Assembly (NCBI RefSeq): GCF_026967795.1
Contig: NZ_JAPVBH010000004.1
Location: 434,001 to 498,000 of the forward strand
Direction: 5' to 3'
Length of the DNA: 64,000 nt
DNA from: Modestobacter sp. VKM Ac-2986
GTDB taxonomy: Bacteria > Actinomycetota > Actinomycetes > Mycobacteriales > Geodermatophilaceae
In this document: positions 54,060 to 64,000 of the stretch, piece by piece
How positions within the stretch are numbered: position 1 is the first letter of the stretch
How the letters are laid out: every line of letters starts with the position of its first letter
Made by a program: the position numbers and the translations under genes
Notes under the pieces: generated by a model
The model's database searches: none
What the model was told of the DNA's origin: nothing
The model's input: only the letters and a program-made list of their open reading frames with translations

Positions 54060-54105
54060 GTGAGCCCTCCTCCCCGGCACGCACGTGCCGGGGAGGAGGG
54101 CTCAC
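54060..54105. terminator. bidirectional terminator between the acetamidase and response regulator genes
   Basis: A perfect 21-bp stem starting gtgagccctcctcc, with loop GCAC, is the strongest hairpin in the window. Its right arm includes the stop codon of the response-regulator gene. Confidence 0.85.
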
Positions 54106-54761
54106 AGCAGGCGGTTGGTCGCCGCCCAGCGGGTGAGCTCGTTGCGGTTGGACAGCTGCAGCTTGCGCAGCACGTTCGAGGCGTGGGACTCCACGGTCTT
54201 GACCGAGATGAACAGCCGGCCGCCGATCTCGCGGTAGGTGTAGCCGCGGGCCAGCAACTGCATCACCTCCCGCTCACGGGCCGACAGCAGGTCCAGGCCT
54301 GGGTCCACGGCGGGGTCCTCCGCCGGTGCGGCGGGGGCAGCAGTCGCGGCGAACGCGTCGAGCACGAAGCCGGCCAGCCGCGGGCTGAACACGACGTCGC
54401 CCTCGGCCACCCGCCGGACGGCGTCCCGCAGGTCGGCCCCGGAGATGGTCTTGGTGACGTAGCCGCGCGCCCCGGCCCGGATGACGGCGATGACGTCCTC
54501 CGCGGCGTCGGAGACCGAGAGCGCCAGCCAGCGGGTCGCGGGCAGCTCGGCGCGCAGCGTCTCCAGGACGGCGCGGCCGCCGCCGTCGGGCAGGTGCACG
54601 TCGAGCAGCACGACGTCCGGCGTGGTGGCCCGGATGCCGGCCACCGCCCCTGCGACGTCCGCGGCCTCGCCCACCACCTGGACGTCGTCCCCGAGCTCGG
54701 CGCGGACGCCGGCCCGCACCATCGCGTGGTCGTCCACCAGGTACACCCGGGGCCCGCTCAC
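54102..54761 (-). CDS. NarL/LuxR-family response regulator
   Basis: The 219-residue protein has a receiver domain with the acidic pair D10-D11, phospho-acceptor D54 in VVLLDVHLPDG, and the lysine in GYVTKTI. A LuxR helix-turn-helix at about 155-215 contains LSAREREVMQLLARGYTYRE and KTVESHASNVLRKL. The GTG start overlaps the kinase gene stop by GTGA. It partners the PspC-domain kinase and may bind the box found twice upstream of the divergent PspC genes. Confidence 0.93.
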   Translation of the reverse strand: MSGPRVYLVDDHAMVRAGVRAELGDDVQVVGEAADVAGAVAGIRATTPDVVLLDVHLPDGGGRAVLETLRAELPATRWLALSVSDAAEDVIAVIRAGARGYVTKTISGADLRDAVRRVAEGDVVFSPRLAGFVLDAFAATAAPAAPAEDPAVDPGLDLLSAREREVMQLLARGYTYREIGGRLFISVKTVESHASNVLRKLQLSNRNELTRWAATNRLL

Positions 54762-55981
54762 GCCGGCACCTCCGCGTCCCGTGGGAGGCACAGCTCCACC
54801 TCGGTCCCCTCTCCTGGTGCCGAACGCACCGTCGCCGTGCCGCCGATCCGGGTGAGCCGGCCGACGACGGAGTCACGCAGGCCGCGGCGGTCACCGGGGA
54901 CCGAGGCCGGGTCGAAGCCGGTGCCCCGGTCGCGCACGTACACGGTGACCGTCGCCGGGCCGATCTCGCTGTAGAGGGAGACGCTGGGCGCGCCGGAGTG
55001 CTTGGCGGCGTTGACCACCGCCTCCTTGGCCGCCTGCCCGAGGGTGGCCACGGCCTCGTCCACCGGCAGGTCGCCGACGACGACCGGGTCGACGGTGACG
55101 GCGTGGTCGGCCTCGACCTCGGCGACCAGCCGGGCGACCAGACCGGCCCAGGTGCCACCGGTGACGATGGTCGGCTCGTAGAGCCAGGCGCGCAGCTCCC
55201 GTTCCTGGCTGCGCGCCAGCCGCCCGACGACGGTGGGGTCGGCGGCGTGCCGCTGGATCAGCGCCAGGGTCTGCAGCACCGAGTCGTGCAGGTGGGCGGC
55301 GACCGCGGCGCGCTCCTCCGACCGGATCCGGGCGGCGCGCTCGGCGGCCCGGGAGTCCAGCAGCCGGCGCCACAGCGGCGCGGTGGCCAGCGTCAGGCCG
55401 ACCAGGATGACGACGGTGCCGGTGAAGCCGTTGCGGGCGTTGGCCAGCTGGCCGGTGGTCGCCAGCAGCAGCACCAGCCCGGCCGCGCCGAGCACGGCGC
55501 CGCCGACCAGCCCCCAGCGGGCGGTGCCGCGGTCGAGGTCGCCACCGGCGTCCAGCTGGCGCCAGATCACCGCGAGCCCGGCCCCGGCCAGCACCAGCGG
55601 CAGGATCACGGAGAACCCGCCGGAGCTCGCCAGCTCCGACACCGCGGCAGCCGACACCACCGCCAGCAGGCCGAGGCCGAGCAGCTGCCGCCGGCTGGGC
55701 CGGGCGGGCACCTGGGCCGGGTCGTGGGGCTCGCCGTCGGCGGCGGCCACCGGCATGGTCAGCCACAGCAGGGCGTAGGCCACCACGCCGACGCCGGTGA
55801 CCGACAGCGCCAGAAAGACGACCCGCACCACGACCGGGTCGACCCGCAGGTGCGCCGCCGTCCCGCTGGCGACCCCGGCGAGGAGGCGGCCGCCGCGCGG
55901 TCGAGCCAGCGGCGGCCGGGCCGGGCGCCGCGGGGCGGGCGCCGCCGGGGGTCCCGGGGCCGGCGCGGTGCTGGTGGTCAC
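54758..55981 (-). CDS. PspC-domain sensor histidine kinase
   Basis: The 407-residue membrane kinase begins with a Pro/Ala-rich tail and a PspC domain (about 26-78: GGRLLAGVASGTAAHLRVDP and a helix). Four to five more helices follow to residue 205, then a HisKA_3-type segment with the phospho-acceptor in AAHLHDSVLQTL (H232) and an ATPase domain (AAKEAVVNAAKHSG, DRGTGFDP, RRGLRDSVVGRL). The receptor part suggests it senses membrane or envelope stress. The GTG start is 72 bases from the shared box ahead of the divergent PspC gene. Confidence 0.92.
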   Translation of the reverse strand: MTTSTAPAPGPPAAPAPRRPARPPLARPRGGRLLAGVASGTAAHLRVDPVVVRVVFLALSVTGVGVVAYALLWLTMPVAAADGEPHDPAQVPARPSRRQLLGLGLLAVVSAAAVSELASSGGFSVILPLVLAGAGLAVIWRQLDAGGDLDRGTARWGLVGGAVLGAAGLVLLLATTGQLANARNGFTGTVVILVGLTLATAPLWRRLLDSRAAERAARIRSEERAAVAAHLHDSVLQTLALIQRHAADPTVVGRLARSQERELRAWLYEPTIVTGGTWAGLVARLVAEVEADHAVTVDPVVVGDLPVDEAVATLGQAAKEAVVNAAKHSGAPSVSLYSEIGPATVTVYVRDRGTGFDPASVPGDRRGLRDSVVGRLTRIGGTATVRSAPGEGTEVELCLPRDAEVPA

Positions 55982-56052
55982 CGGACGATGGTGTCACCGC
56001 GCGGGGCACCGGCACATCGGTGATCACCCCGAGTGCGGACGCCGTCGGGGTC

Positions 56053-56082
56053 CAGGGTCGGTTCCGGTGGTCCCCCGATGCC
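56053..56082 (+). promoter_or_regulatory. duplicated promoter-proximal box, copy A
   Basis: A 30-bp element reading CAGGGTCGG, then ttcc, then GGTGGT, then CCCCCGATGCC. It matches copy B at 26 of 30 positions and lies 61 bases upstream of the first PspC ATG, the same distance as copy B from its gene. The inner TCGG...CCGA forms an inverted repeat. It also lies in the divergent promoter region of the kinase gene. It is likely an operator or regulated promoter. Confidence 0.55.
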
Positions 56083-56113
56083 CGGACGCCGGTCGGCGGG
56101 GCAGCGTGGTGGC

Positions 56114-56371
56114 ATGACCTCGACCGAGTACGCGACCACCTCCTCCACCGGCCCCACCTGGGGCGTCCCGGCCCGTCCGCGGCTGGTCCGCAGCCGCACC
56201 GAGAGGATGGTCTCCGGCGTCTCCGGCGGGCTCGGCGCGCACACCGGCATCGACCCGGTCTTGTGGCGGCTGCTGTTCCTCACCCTGACCGTGCTCGGCG
56301 CCGGCACCGGGGCCCTGCTCTACGGCCTGCTCTGGGTGCTGATGCCCGCCGAGGACGCACCGGCCCGCTGA
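56114..56371 (+). CDS. small PspC-domain membrane protein
   Basis: The 85-residue protein is essentially one PspC domain. RLVRSRTERMVSGVSGGLGA is the cytoplasmic start, HTGIDPVLWRLLFLTLTVLG enters the membrane, and the segment ends in GALLYGLLWVLMPAED. PspC domains report envelope stress or dampen a regulator. The ATG has no strong ribosome site. The gene is divergent from the PspC kinase and ends at a 13-bp hairpin. Confidence 0.85.
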   Translation: MTSTEYATTSSTGPTWGVPARPRLVRSRTERMVSGVSGGLGAHTGIDPVLWRLLFLTLTVLGAGTGALLYGLLWVLMPAEDAPAR

Positions 56372-56386
56372 CCCTCGACCACCCCC

Positions 56387-56417
56387 GGGGACGGACGCCA
56401 CGACGGCGTCCGTCCCC
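56387..56417 (+). terminator. terminator of the small PspC gene
   Basis: A perfect 13-bp stem (ggggacggacgcc/ggcgtccgtcccc) with a 5-base loop. Confidence 0.75.
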
Positions 56418-56477
56418 GTTCGGCGTCCGCATGGTGTCCCGACGCCCGGCAGTGACGCGCTGGGACTCCCCGAGGAT

Positions 56478-56507
56478 CAGGGTCGGGTCAGGTGGTTCCC
56501 CGATACC
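56478..56507 (+). promoter_or_regulatory. duplicated promoter-proximal box, copy B
   Basis: CAGGGTCGG, then gtca, then GGTGGT, then TCCCCGATACC. It is 61 bases upstream of the second PspC ATG. It differs from copy A at four positions only, all outside the GGTGGT and CCCCGAT cores. It lies past the terminator of the first PspC gene, so the second gene has its own promoter. Confidence 0.55.
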
Positions 56508-56538
56508 GCCGACGGCCGGCGCTCGGCAGGCTCGGGGC

Positions 56539-57486
56539 ATGACCACAGCGTTCCCACCGTCCGCCCCTCCCCCGGCCGCCGAGCCCCCGGGCGCCCAGTC
56601 CCCGCCGAGCTCGTGGCCGCCCCCGCCGCCGACCGCCCCGGCCCCACGCGGGCAGCTGCGGCGCAGCCGCGACGACCGGGTGATCGGCGGCGTGGCCGGC
56701 GGGCTCGCCGAGTACACCGGGGTCGACGCCCTGCTGTGGCGGGTCGGCGCGATCGCGCTGACCGTGGTCGCCGGCAGCGGCGTCGTCGTCTACGCGCTGC
56801 TGTGGCTGCTGATGCCCAGCGCCCCGGCCGGCCCGCCCGGCGCCGTGGTCGAGAAGGAGCCCCGCGGACCGCGCTCACCGGTGCCCGGGGTGACCCTCGC
56901 CGTCCTGCTGATCGTGCTCGGCGTCGTGGTGCTCGTCGACCAGCTGACCGGCGCCGACCTCGGCCCGCGCGGCTACCTCGGCAGCGCGCTGCTGGTCGTC
57001 GGCATCGGCCTGGTGGTCGGTGCGCTGACCGGCGTCGGCCGCGGCGCGAAGATCGGCCTGGTCACGCTGGGCGTGCTGCTGACGGCGGCGCTGGCGCTGG
57101 CCTCCACCGTCCAGGTGCCCTCCGGGGACGTCGGCGACCGCACCTACCGCCCGCTCACCGCCGACACCGTGCAGCCGCGGTACGAGATCGGGCTCGGCGA
57201 CCTCACCCTGGACCTGACCGACGTCGACCTGTCCGACCTGTCCGGCCCGGTCGCCATCGCGATCGAGTCCGGCGTGGGCGACGTGGACGTGCTCGTGCCC
57301 ATCTCCGCCGACGTCGAGGTGACCGTCGACAACGGCATCGGCGAGGCCGAGCTGTTCGGCCAGGACCGCTCCGACGGCGGCTTCTTCCCGGGCAGCGGCC
57401 GGGCGGCGTGGTCCGGCGACGACCAGCCCGAGTTCGTCCTCACCATCGAGTCCGGCCTGGGTGACGTGGAGGTGTCCCGTGGCTGA
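56539..57486 (+). CDS. PspC-domain membrane protein with LiaF-like C-terminal domain
   Basis: The 315-residue protein has a Pro/Ala-rich N-terminus and a PspC domain (about 38-95: RDDRVIGGVAGGLAEYTGVD, LLWRVGAIALTVVAG). Three more helices follow (about 112-131, 142-162 and 170-188). An exposed beta-rich domain (about 205-315) with GLGDLTLDLTDVDLSDLSG and ESGVGDVDVLVPISADVEV resembles the LiaF/DUF2154 C-terminal domain, which inhibits envelope-stress kinases. It may be the negative partner or sensor for the adjacent kinase. It overlaps the next gene by eight bases. Confidence 0.87.
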   Translation: MTTAFPPSAPPPAAEPPGAQSPPSSWPPPPPTAPAPRGQLRRSRDDRVIGGVAGGLAEYTGVDALLWRVGAIALTVVAGSGVVVYALLWLLMPSAPAGPPGAVVEKEPRGPRSPVPGVTLAVLLIVLGVVVLVDQLTGADLGPRGYLGSALLVVGIGLVVGALTGVGRGAKIGLVTLGVLLTAALALASTVQVPSGDVGDRTYRPLTADTVQPRYEIGLGDLTLDLTDVDLSDLSGPVAIAIESGVGDVDVLVPISADVEVTVDNGIGEAELFGQDRSDGGFFPGSGRAAWSGDDQPEFVLTIESGLGDVEVSRG

Positions 57487-57739
57487 GCCCACCGGCCGTC
57501 AGGAGACCGAGGTCCTCCCCGACGACCTGTTCACCAAGGAACCCCCGCCGCCCCGCCGCCGCCTCGACGTCGGCGCCCTGGTCGCCGGCACCGTGTTCAT
57601 CGTGCTCGCCGTCCTGCTGATGGCCGGCGTCGACCTGCCCGCCGACTGGTTCGACCACGACCTGGGCTGGCTCGTCCTGGTCGCCGCCGGCGTGGCCCTC
57701 CTGGTCAACGAGCTCAGGAAGTACCGCCGCCGCCGTTGA
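57479..57739 (+). CDS. small two-helix membrane protein coupled to the PspC gene
   Basis: The 86-residue protein has a soluble N-terminus (LPDDLFTKEPPPPRRRLD), a helix (LVAGTVFIVLAVLLMAGV), a short WFDHD loop and a second helix ending LLVNELRKYRRRR. The GTG start has TGGAGGTG about six bases before it, inside the end of the PspC gene, so it is co-translated. I recognise no named family; it is likely an accessory part of the PspC module. A 13-bp hairpin follows. Confidence 0.78.
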   Translation: MAEPTGRQETEVLPDDLFTKEPPPPRRRLDVGALVAGTVFIVLAVLLMAGVDLPADWFDHDLGWLVLVAAGVALLVNELRKYRRRR

Positions 57740-57747
57740 CCAGGACC

Positions 57748-57788
57748 GCTGCGGGACGACAGGAGGAGACGCGACGTCGTCCCGCAGC
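57748..57788 (+). terminator. terminator of the second PspC operon
   Basis: A perfect 13-bp stem (gctgcgggacgac/gtcgtcccgcagc) with a 15-base loop begins nine bases past the stop. Confidence 0.75.
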
Positions 57789-57834
57789 CGTACCCGGCAC
57801 TCGTGCCCGTGACGAGCGCCAGCGAGGAGCGGTC

Positions 57835-59485
<1,651 letters not shown>

Positions 59486-59490
59486 GGTGC

Positions 59491-60660
59491 TCAGCCCACC
59501 AGGTGGCCCGGGCCGGCGACGGCTGCGCCGTTCCCGCCCAGGACCAGGTCGACCCGCTGGAACTCCTTGAGGTTCTGGTAGCCGGTCTTGGCCATCGTGC
59601 GGCGGAGGGCGCCGAAGAGGTTGGTGCGCCCGTCGGCGGACTCGGCCGAGCCGTTGAGCACGTCGGCGAGCGACCCGCGCGGCGCGACCGGGGCCGACGT
59701 CCCGCCCCGGGGCAGCCGCGGGTGGGCGGCCACGGAGTCCCACCACACCCCGCCGCCGGGGGCCTCGGCGGCCACGCGCAGCGGCTCGCCGAGCTGGACG
59801 GCGTCGGCACCGCAGGCCAGGGCCCGGGCGATGGCGCCGCTGGTCTCGATGCGGCCGTTGGCGATGACGTGCACGTAGCGGCCACCGGTCTCGTCCAGGT
59901 AGTCGCGGCGCGCGGCGGCGGCGTCGGCGATGGCGCTGGCCAGCGGCACCCGGATGCCCATGACGGCGTCGGCGGTGGACCAGCTGTCGGCGCCCACGCC
60001 CACGATCACGCCGGCCGCGCCGGTGCGCATCAGGTGCAGCGCGGTCTGGTAGTCCGCCGCCCCGCCGACGATCACCGGCACGTCGAGGTCGGCGATGAAC
60101 TCCTTGAGGTTCAGCGCGTCCTCGCCCGAGGAGACGTGCTCCGCGGAGACGATCGTGCCCTGGATGACCAGCAGGTCGACCCCGGCCGCGAGCACCGTGG
60201 GCGCGAGCGCCAGGGTGTGCTGCGGGGAGATCCGCACCGCCGTCGTCACGCCGGCGGAGCTGATCTCCTTGATCCGGGCGGCGATCAGGTCGGGCTTCAC
60301 CGGCTCGGCGTAGACCTCCTGCAGCAGCGCCACCGGCGGACCGCTGTCGGGGCCGGCGGCCTCACGCAGCCGGCGCAGCACGTCGGTCGGGTCGTCGTAG
60401 CGGGCCCACAGGCCCTCGGCGTTGAGCACGCCCAGGCCACCGGCCTGCCCGACGGCGACCGCGGTGGCCGGGCTGACCACGGCGTCGCTGGGGCTGGTGA
60501 CCAGCGGGATGTCGAACCGGAAGGCGTCGATCTGCCAGGCGGTGGAGACGTCGTCGTGGTCACGGGTGCGGCGGGAGGGGACGATCGACACCTCGTCGAG
60601 GTCGTAGCCCCGGCGGGCGAACCGGTTGAGACCGATCTCGACGTTGTCACGAACTGGCAT
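59491..60660 (-). CDS. guaB3: GuaB3-type IMP dehydrogenase-related protein
   Basis: The 389-residue TIM-barrel protein belongs to the actinobacterial GuaB3 group. It begins [20 protein letters not shown] and contains [17 protein letters not shown] and [20 protein letters not shown]. It lacks the CBS pair and shows no GSICTTR-like loop with the catalytic cysteine of true IMP dehydrogenase. Relatives have recently been tied to GMP reductase-like activity; its activity here is not settled. It is three bases after guaB and five before guaA. Confidence 0.92.
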   Translation of the reverse strand: MPVRDNVEIGLNRFARRGYDLDEVSIVPSRRTRDHDDVSTAWQIDAFRFDIPLVTSPSDAVVSPATAVAVGQAGGLGVLNAEGLWARYDDPTDVLRRLREAAGPDSGPPVALLQEVYAEPVKPDLIAARIKEISSAGVTTAVRISPQHTLALAPTVLAAGVDLLVIQGTIVSAEHVSSGEDALNLKEFIADLDVPVIVGGAADYQTALHLMRTGAAGVIVGVGADSWSTADAVMGIRVPLASAIADAAAARRDYLDETGGRYVHVIANGRIETSGAIARALACGADAVQLGEPLRVAAEAPGGGVWWDSVAAHPRLPRGGTSAPVAPRGSLADVLNGSAESADGRTNLFGALRRTMAKTGYQNLKEFQRVDLVLGGNGAAVAGPGHLVG

Positions 60661-60663
60661 GGG

Positions 60664-62797
<2,134 letters not shown>

Positions 62798-62804
62798 GGG
62801 AGTA

Positions 62805-62852
62805 CCCCTCGCTCCCCACGCCTCGCACGCTCGGCGTGGGACCTGCGAGGGG
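62805..62852 (+). repeat. dispersed hairpin element after the DUF5319 gene
   Basis: Two nested perfect stems: cccctcgc/gcgagggg outside (62805-62812 and 62845-62852) and cccacgcc/ggcgtggg inside (62815-62822 and 62833-62840). It starts seven bases past the stop. Confidence 0.75.
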
Positions 62853-62863
62853 GCCGAGGACGA

Positions 62864-62901
62864 CGACAGCGCGGTGACCTGGACCGGTCACCGCGCTGTC
62901 G
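62864..62901. terminator. bidirectional terminator between DUF5319 and the BldM-like gene
   Basis: A perfect 16-bp stem (cgacagcgcggtgacc/ggtcaccgcgctgtcg) with loop TGGACC lies between two convergent stops. Confidence 0.85.
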
Positions 62902-62919
62902 TGTGTCAGGTGCTGGGGG

Positions 62920-63693
62920 TCAGGTCATCATGCCGCGGCGAAAGCCGGTGGCCACGGCCTCGGCACGGTCCTTGACCGCGAGCTTGCGGAACAGCCGGCG
63001 GGCGTGGGTCTTGATGGTGTCCTCGGAGAGGTAGAGCTCCCGGCCGATCTGGGCGTTGCTCTTGCCCTGGCTCATGCCGGTGAGCACCTGCATCTCCCGC
63101 ATCGACAGCGCGACCTGCGGCGCGGCCGGCACGGTGGAGCGGACGGTGGTCGGCGCCAGGCCGGCGAGCGGGCTCGCCCCACCCCACGGCGCCGGGCCCG
63201 AAGGACCGCCCGCCGGGGCGCCGGGCATGGCGACCGCGTGCTGCGGGTTGCGCGGCGCCGGGGCGAGCTGCCCGGCCGGACGCGGGGCCTCGGGACGCAG
63301 GCCGGTGCGGGACATGCCCAGACCCAGCTCGAGCGGACTGGCGTCCCAGCGCAGGAAGCCGCGGGCACCGAGGGACACCGCGGCCCGGACGGTGTCGGCG
63401 TCGTCGGGGGCGCCGAGCATGAGGACCGACAGCCGGGGGTGCGTGCGCAGCACCTGGGTGGCGACCGACAGGCCGCTGTCGGTGGCCCGCTGGGTGCCCA
63501 CGAGCAGGACGTCGGGCAGCCGGTTGTCCAGCCGCGCCATCAGCGAGGCCGGGTCGCCCACGGCCTCGACCCGGGCGACGAACGGCAGCGCGAGCAGCCG
63601 GCCCGCGACCTCGTCACGGACCCGGCGGCGCTCGTCGAACACCCAGACCACGGCCCCACTGCTGCCGTTGCCACGCGCCCTGTCCTCGATCAC
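62920..63693 (-). CDS. BldM-like LuxR-family orphan regulator with degenerate receiver
   Basis: The 257-residue protein has a receiver-like domain (about 14-120) and a LuxR helix-turn-helix (about 190-257: REMQVLTGMSQGKSNAQIGR, ELYLSEDTIKTHARRLFRKL). The latter is very close to Streptomyces BldM, whose gene also lies near guaB. The receiver lacks key residues: the acidic pocket is FDE rather than DD, and the phospho-acceptor position reads PDVLLVGTQ with glycine (about G66). Phosphorylation is therefore unlikely. The GTG start has GGGAG eight bases upstream. It may act by ligand or dimer partner. Confidence 0.85.
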   Translation of the reverse strand: MIEDRARGNGSSGAVVWVFDERRRVRDEVAGRLLALPFVARVEAVGDPASLMARLDNRLPDVLLVGTQRATDSGLSVATQVLRTHPRLSVLMLGAPDDADTVRAAVSLGARGFLRWDASPLELGLGMSRTGLRPEAPRPAGQLAPAPRNPQHAVAMPGAPAGGPSGPAPWGGASPLAGLAPTTVRSTVPAAPQVALSMREMQVLTGMSQGKSNAQIGRELYLSEDTIKTHARRLFRKLAVKDRAEAVATGFRRGMMT

Positions 63694-64000
63694 CGGATGC
63701 TCCCGTCTGCGCCGTCCCGGAGGCCGGCGGCCTACCGACCGGGACGTGCCCGGGCGGGTGCCTGGAACGGGTGGACCCCGCTCCGGGGTGCCGGCACCGC
63801 CGGTCTCCCGGACGGGTGTCGGGGTGTCCCCCACACCGGTGGTCGGCACTCCCTGTGACCACCTTGATCCGCAGAGTCCCCGGACAACAGGCGCGATCAC
63901 CCCCGCGGGTGAGGGCCGAGGAGCACCCGGTCGCTCACCTACGGCAGCGGGGTGACCGGGAAGCACAGGTCGGCCGATCCCGCACGACGAACGCGGACAG
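63694..64000. other. non-coding region upstream of the BldM-like gene
   Basis: I see no gene. A 12-bp palindrome GGTGCCGGCACC lies at 63787-63798. The region is probably the long upstream control region of the regulator, but I find no confident promoter. Confidence 0.3.

Overview
This 64 kb window is a very GC-rich, gene-dense actinobacterial chromosome segment of about 55 protein genes. Leaderless starts (a -10 hexamer 6-9 nt before the start codon) and GTG/TTG starts are common. Two gene orders known from Mycobacterium tuberculosis and Streptomyces are kept: chorismate mutase / uvrD1 / M23 peptidase / sucC-sucD / DUF5336-like / perM / purN-purH (compare Rv0948c-Rv0957), and guaA / guaB3 / guaB2 / DUF5319 / BldM-like regulator. 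Base composition and gene style suggest Geodermatophilaceae or a close relative, which is an inference. I see no insertion sequence, prophage, CRISPR array, rRNA or tRNA.

Layout. 1-1.7 kb: start of a Gfo/Idh/MocA oxidoreductase, upp, and a small helix-turn-helix gene. 1.8-8.2 kb: a Mrp (Mnh) cation/proton antiporter operon with fused A-B subunits and 4-bp overlaps throughout. 8.2-13 kb: deoC, an aldehyde dehydrogenase, a catalytically truncated aldehyde dehydrogenase homologue, and an acidic protein with an internal repeat. 13.2-25 kb (minus strand): DEAD-box helicase, adenosine deaminase, an ABC-2 exporter, and a nucleoside module (BMP lipoprotein, ABC ATPase, two permeases, cytidine deaminase, thymidine phosphorylase). 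With upp, add, deoC and the aldehyde dehydrogenase, these form a route from imported nucleosides to uracil/inosine and, via deoxyribose 5-phosphate, to acetate-level carbon.

25.4-34 kb: D,D-carboxypeptidase, YihY/BrkB protein, LigT-like protein, trpS, hisC-type aminotransferase, galE, CBS/CorC membrane protein, CAP-domain protein. 34-45 kb (minus strand): icd, mdh, DUF3017, folD, pentapeptide protein, purH, purN, PerM-like, DUF5336-like, sucD, sucC. 45-54 kb: membrane protein, lipase, M23 peptidase, VOC protein, UvrD1/PcrA, chorismate mutase behind a possible attenuator, PIG-L deacetylase, Tat-exported acetamidase/formamidase-like protein. 54-57.7 kb: a PspC histidine kinase / LuxR response regulator pair facing two PspC genes that carry a duplicated promoter-proximal box at exactly the same distance from their starts. 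57.9-64 kb: guaA, guaB3, guaB, DUF5319, BldM-like regulator with a degenerate receiver.

The most unusual material is non-coding: a dispersed family of GC-rich nested hairpins placed just after stop codons (including a 53-bp unit repeated three times after sucD), the duplicated box at the PspC genes, and two 20-codon reading frames in the short divergent region between uvrD1 and chorismate mutase, one of which looks like a Phe/Tyr leader peptide followed by a terminator hairpin.
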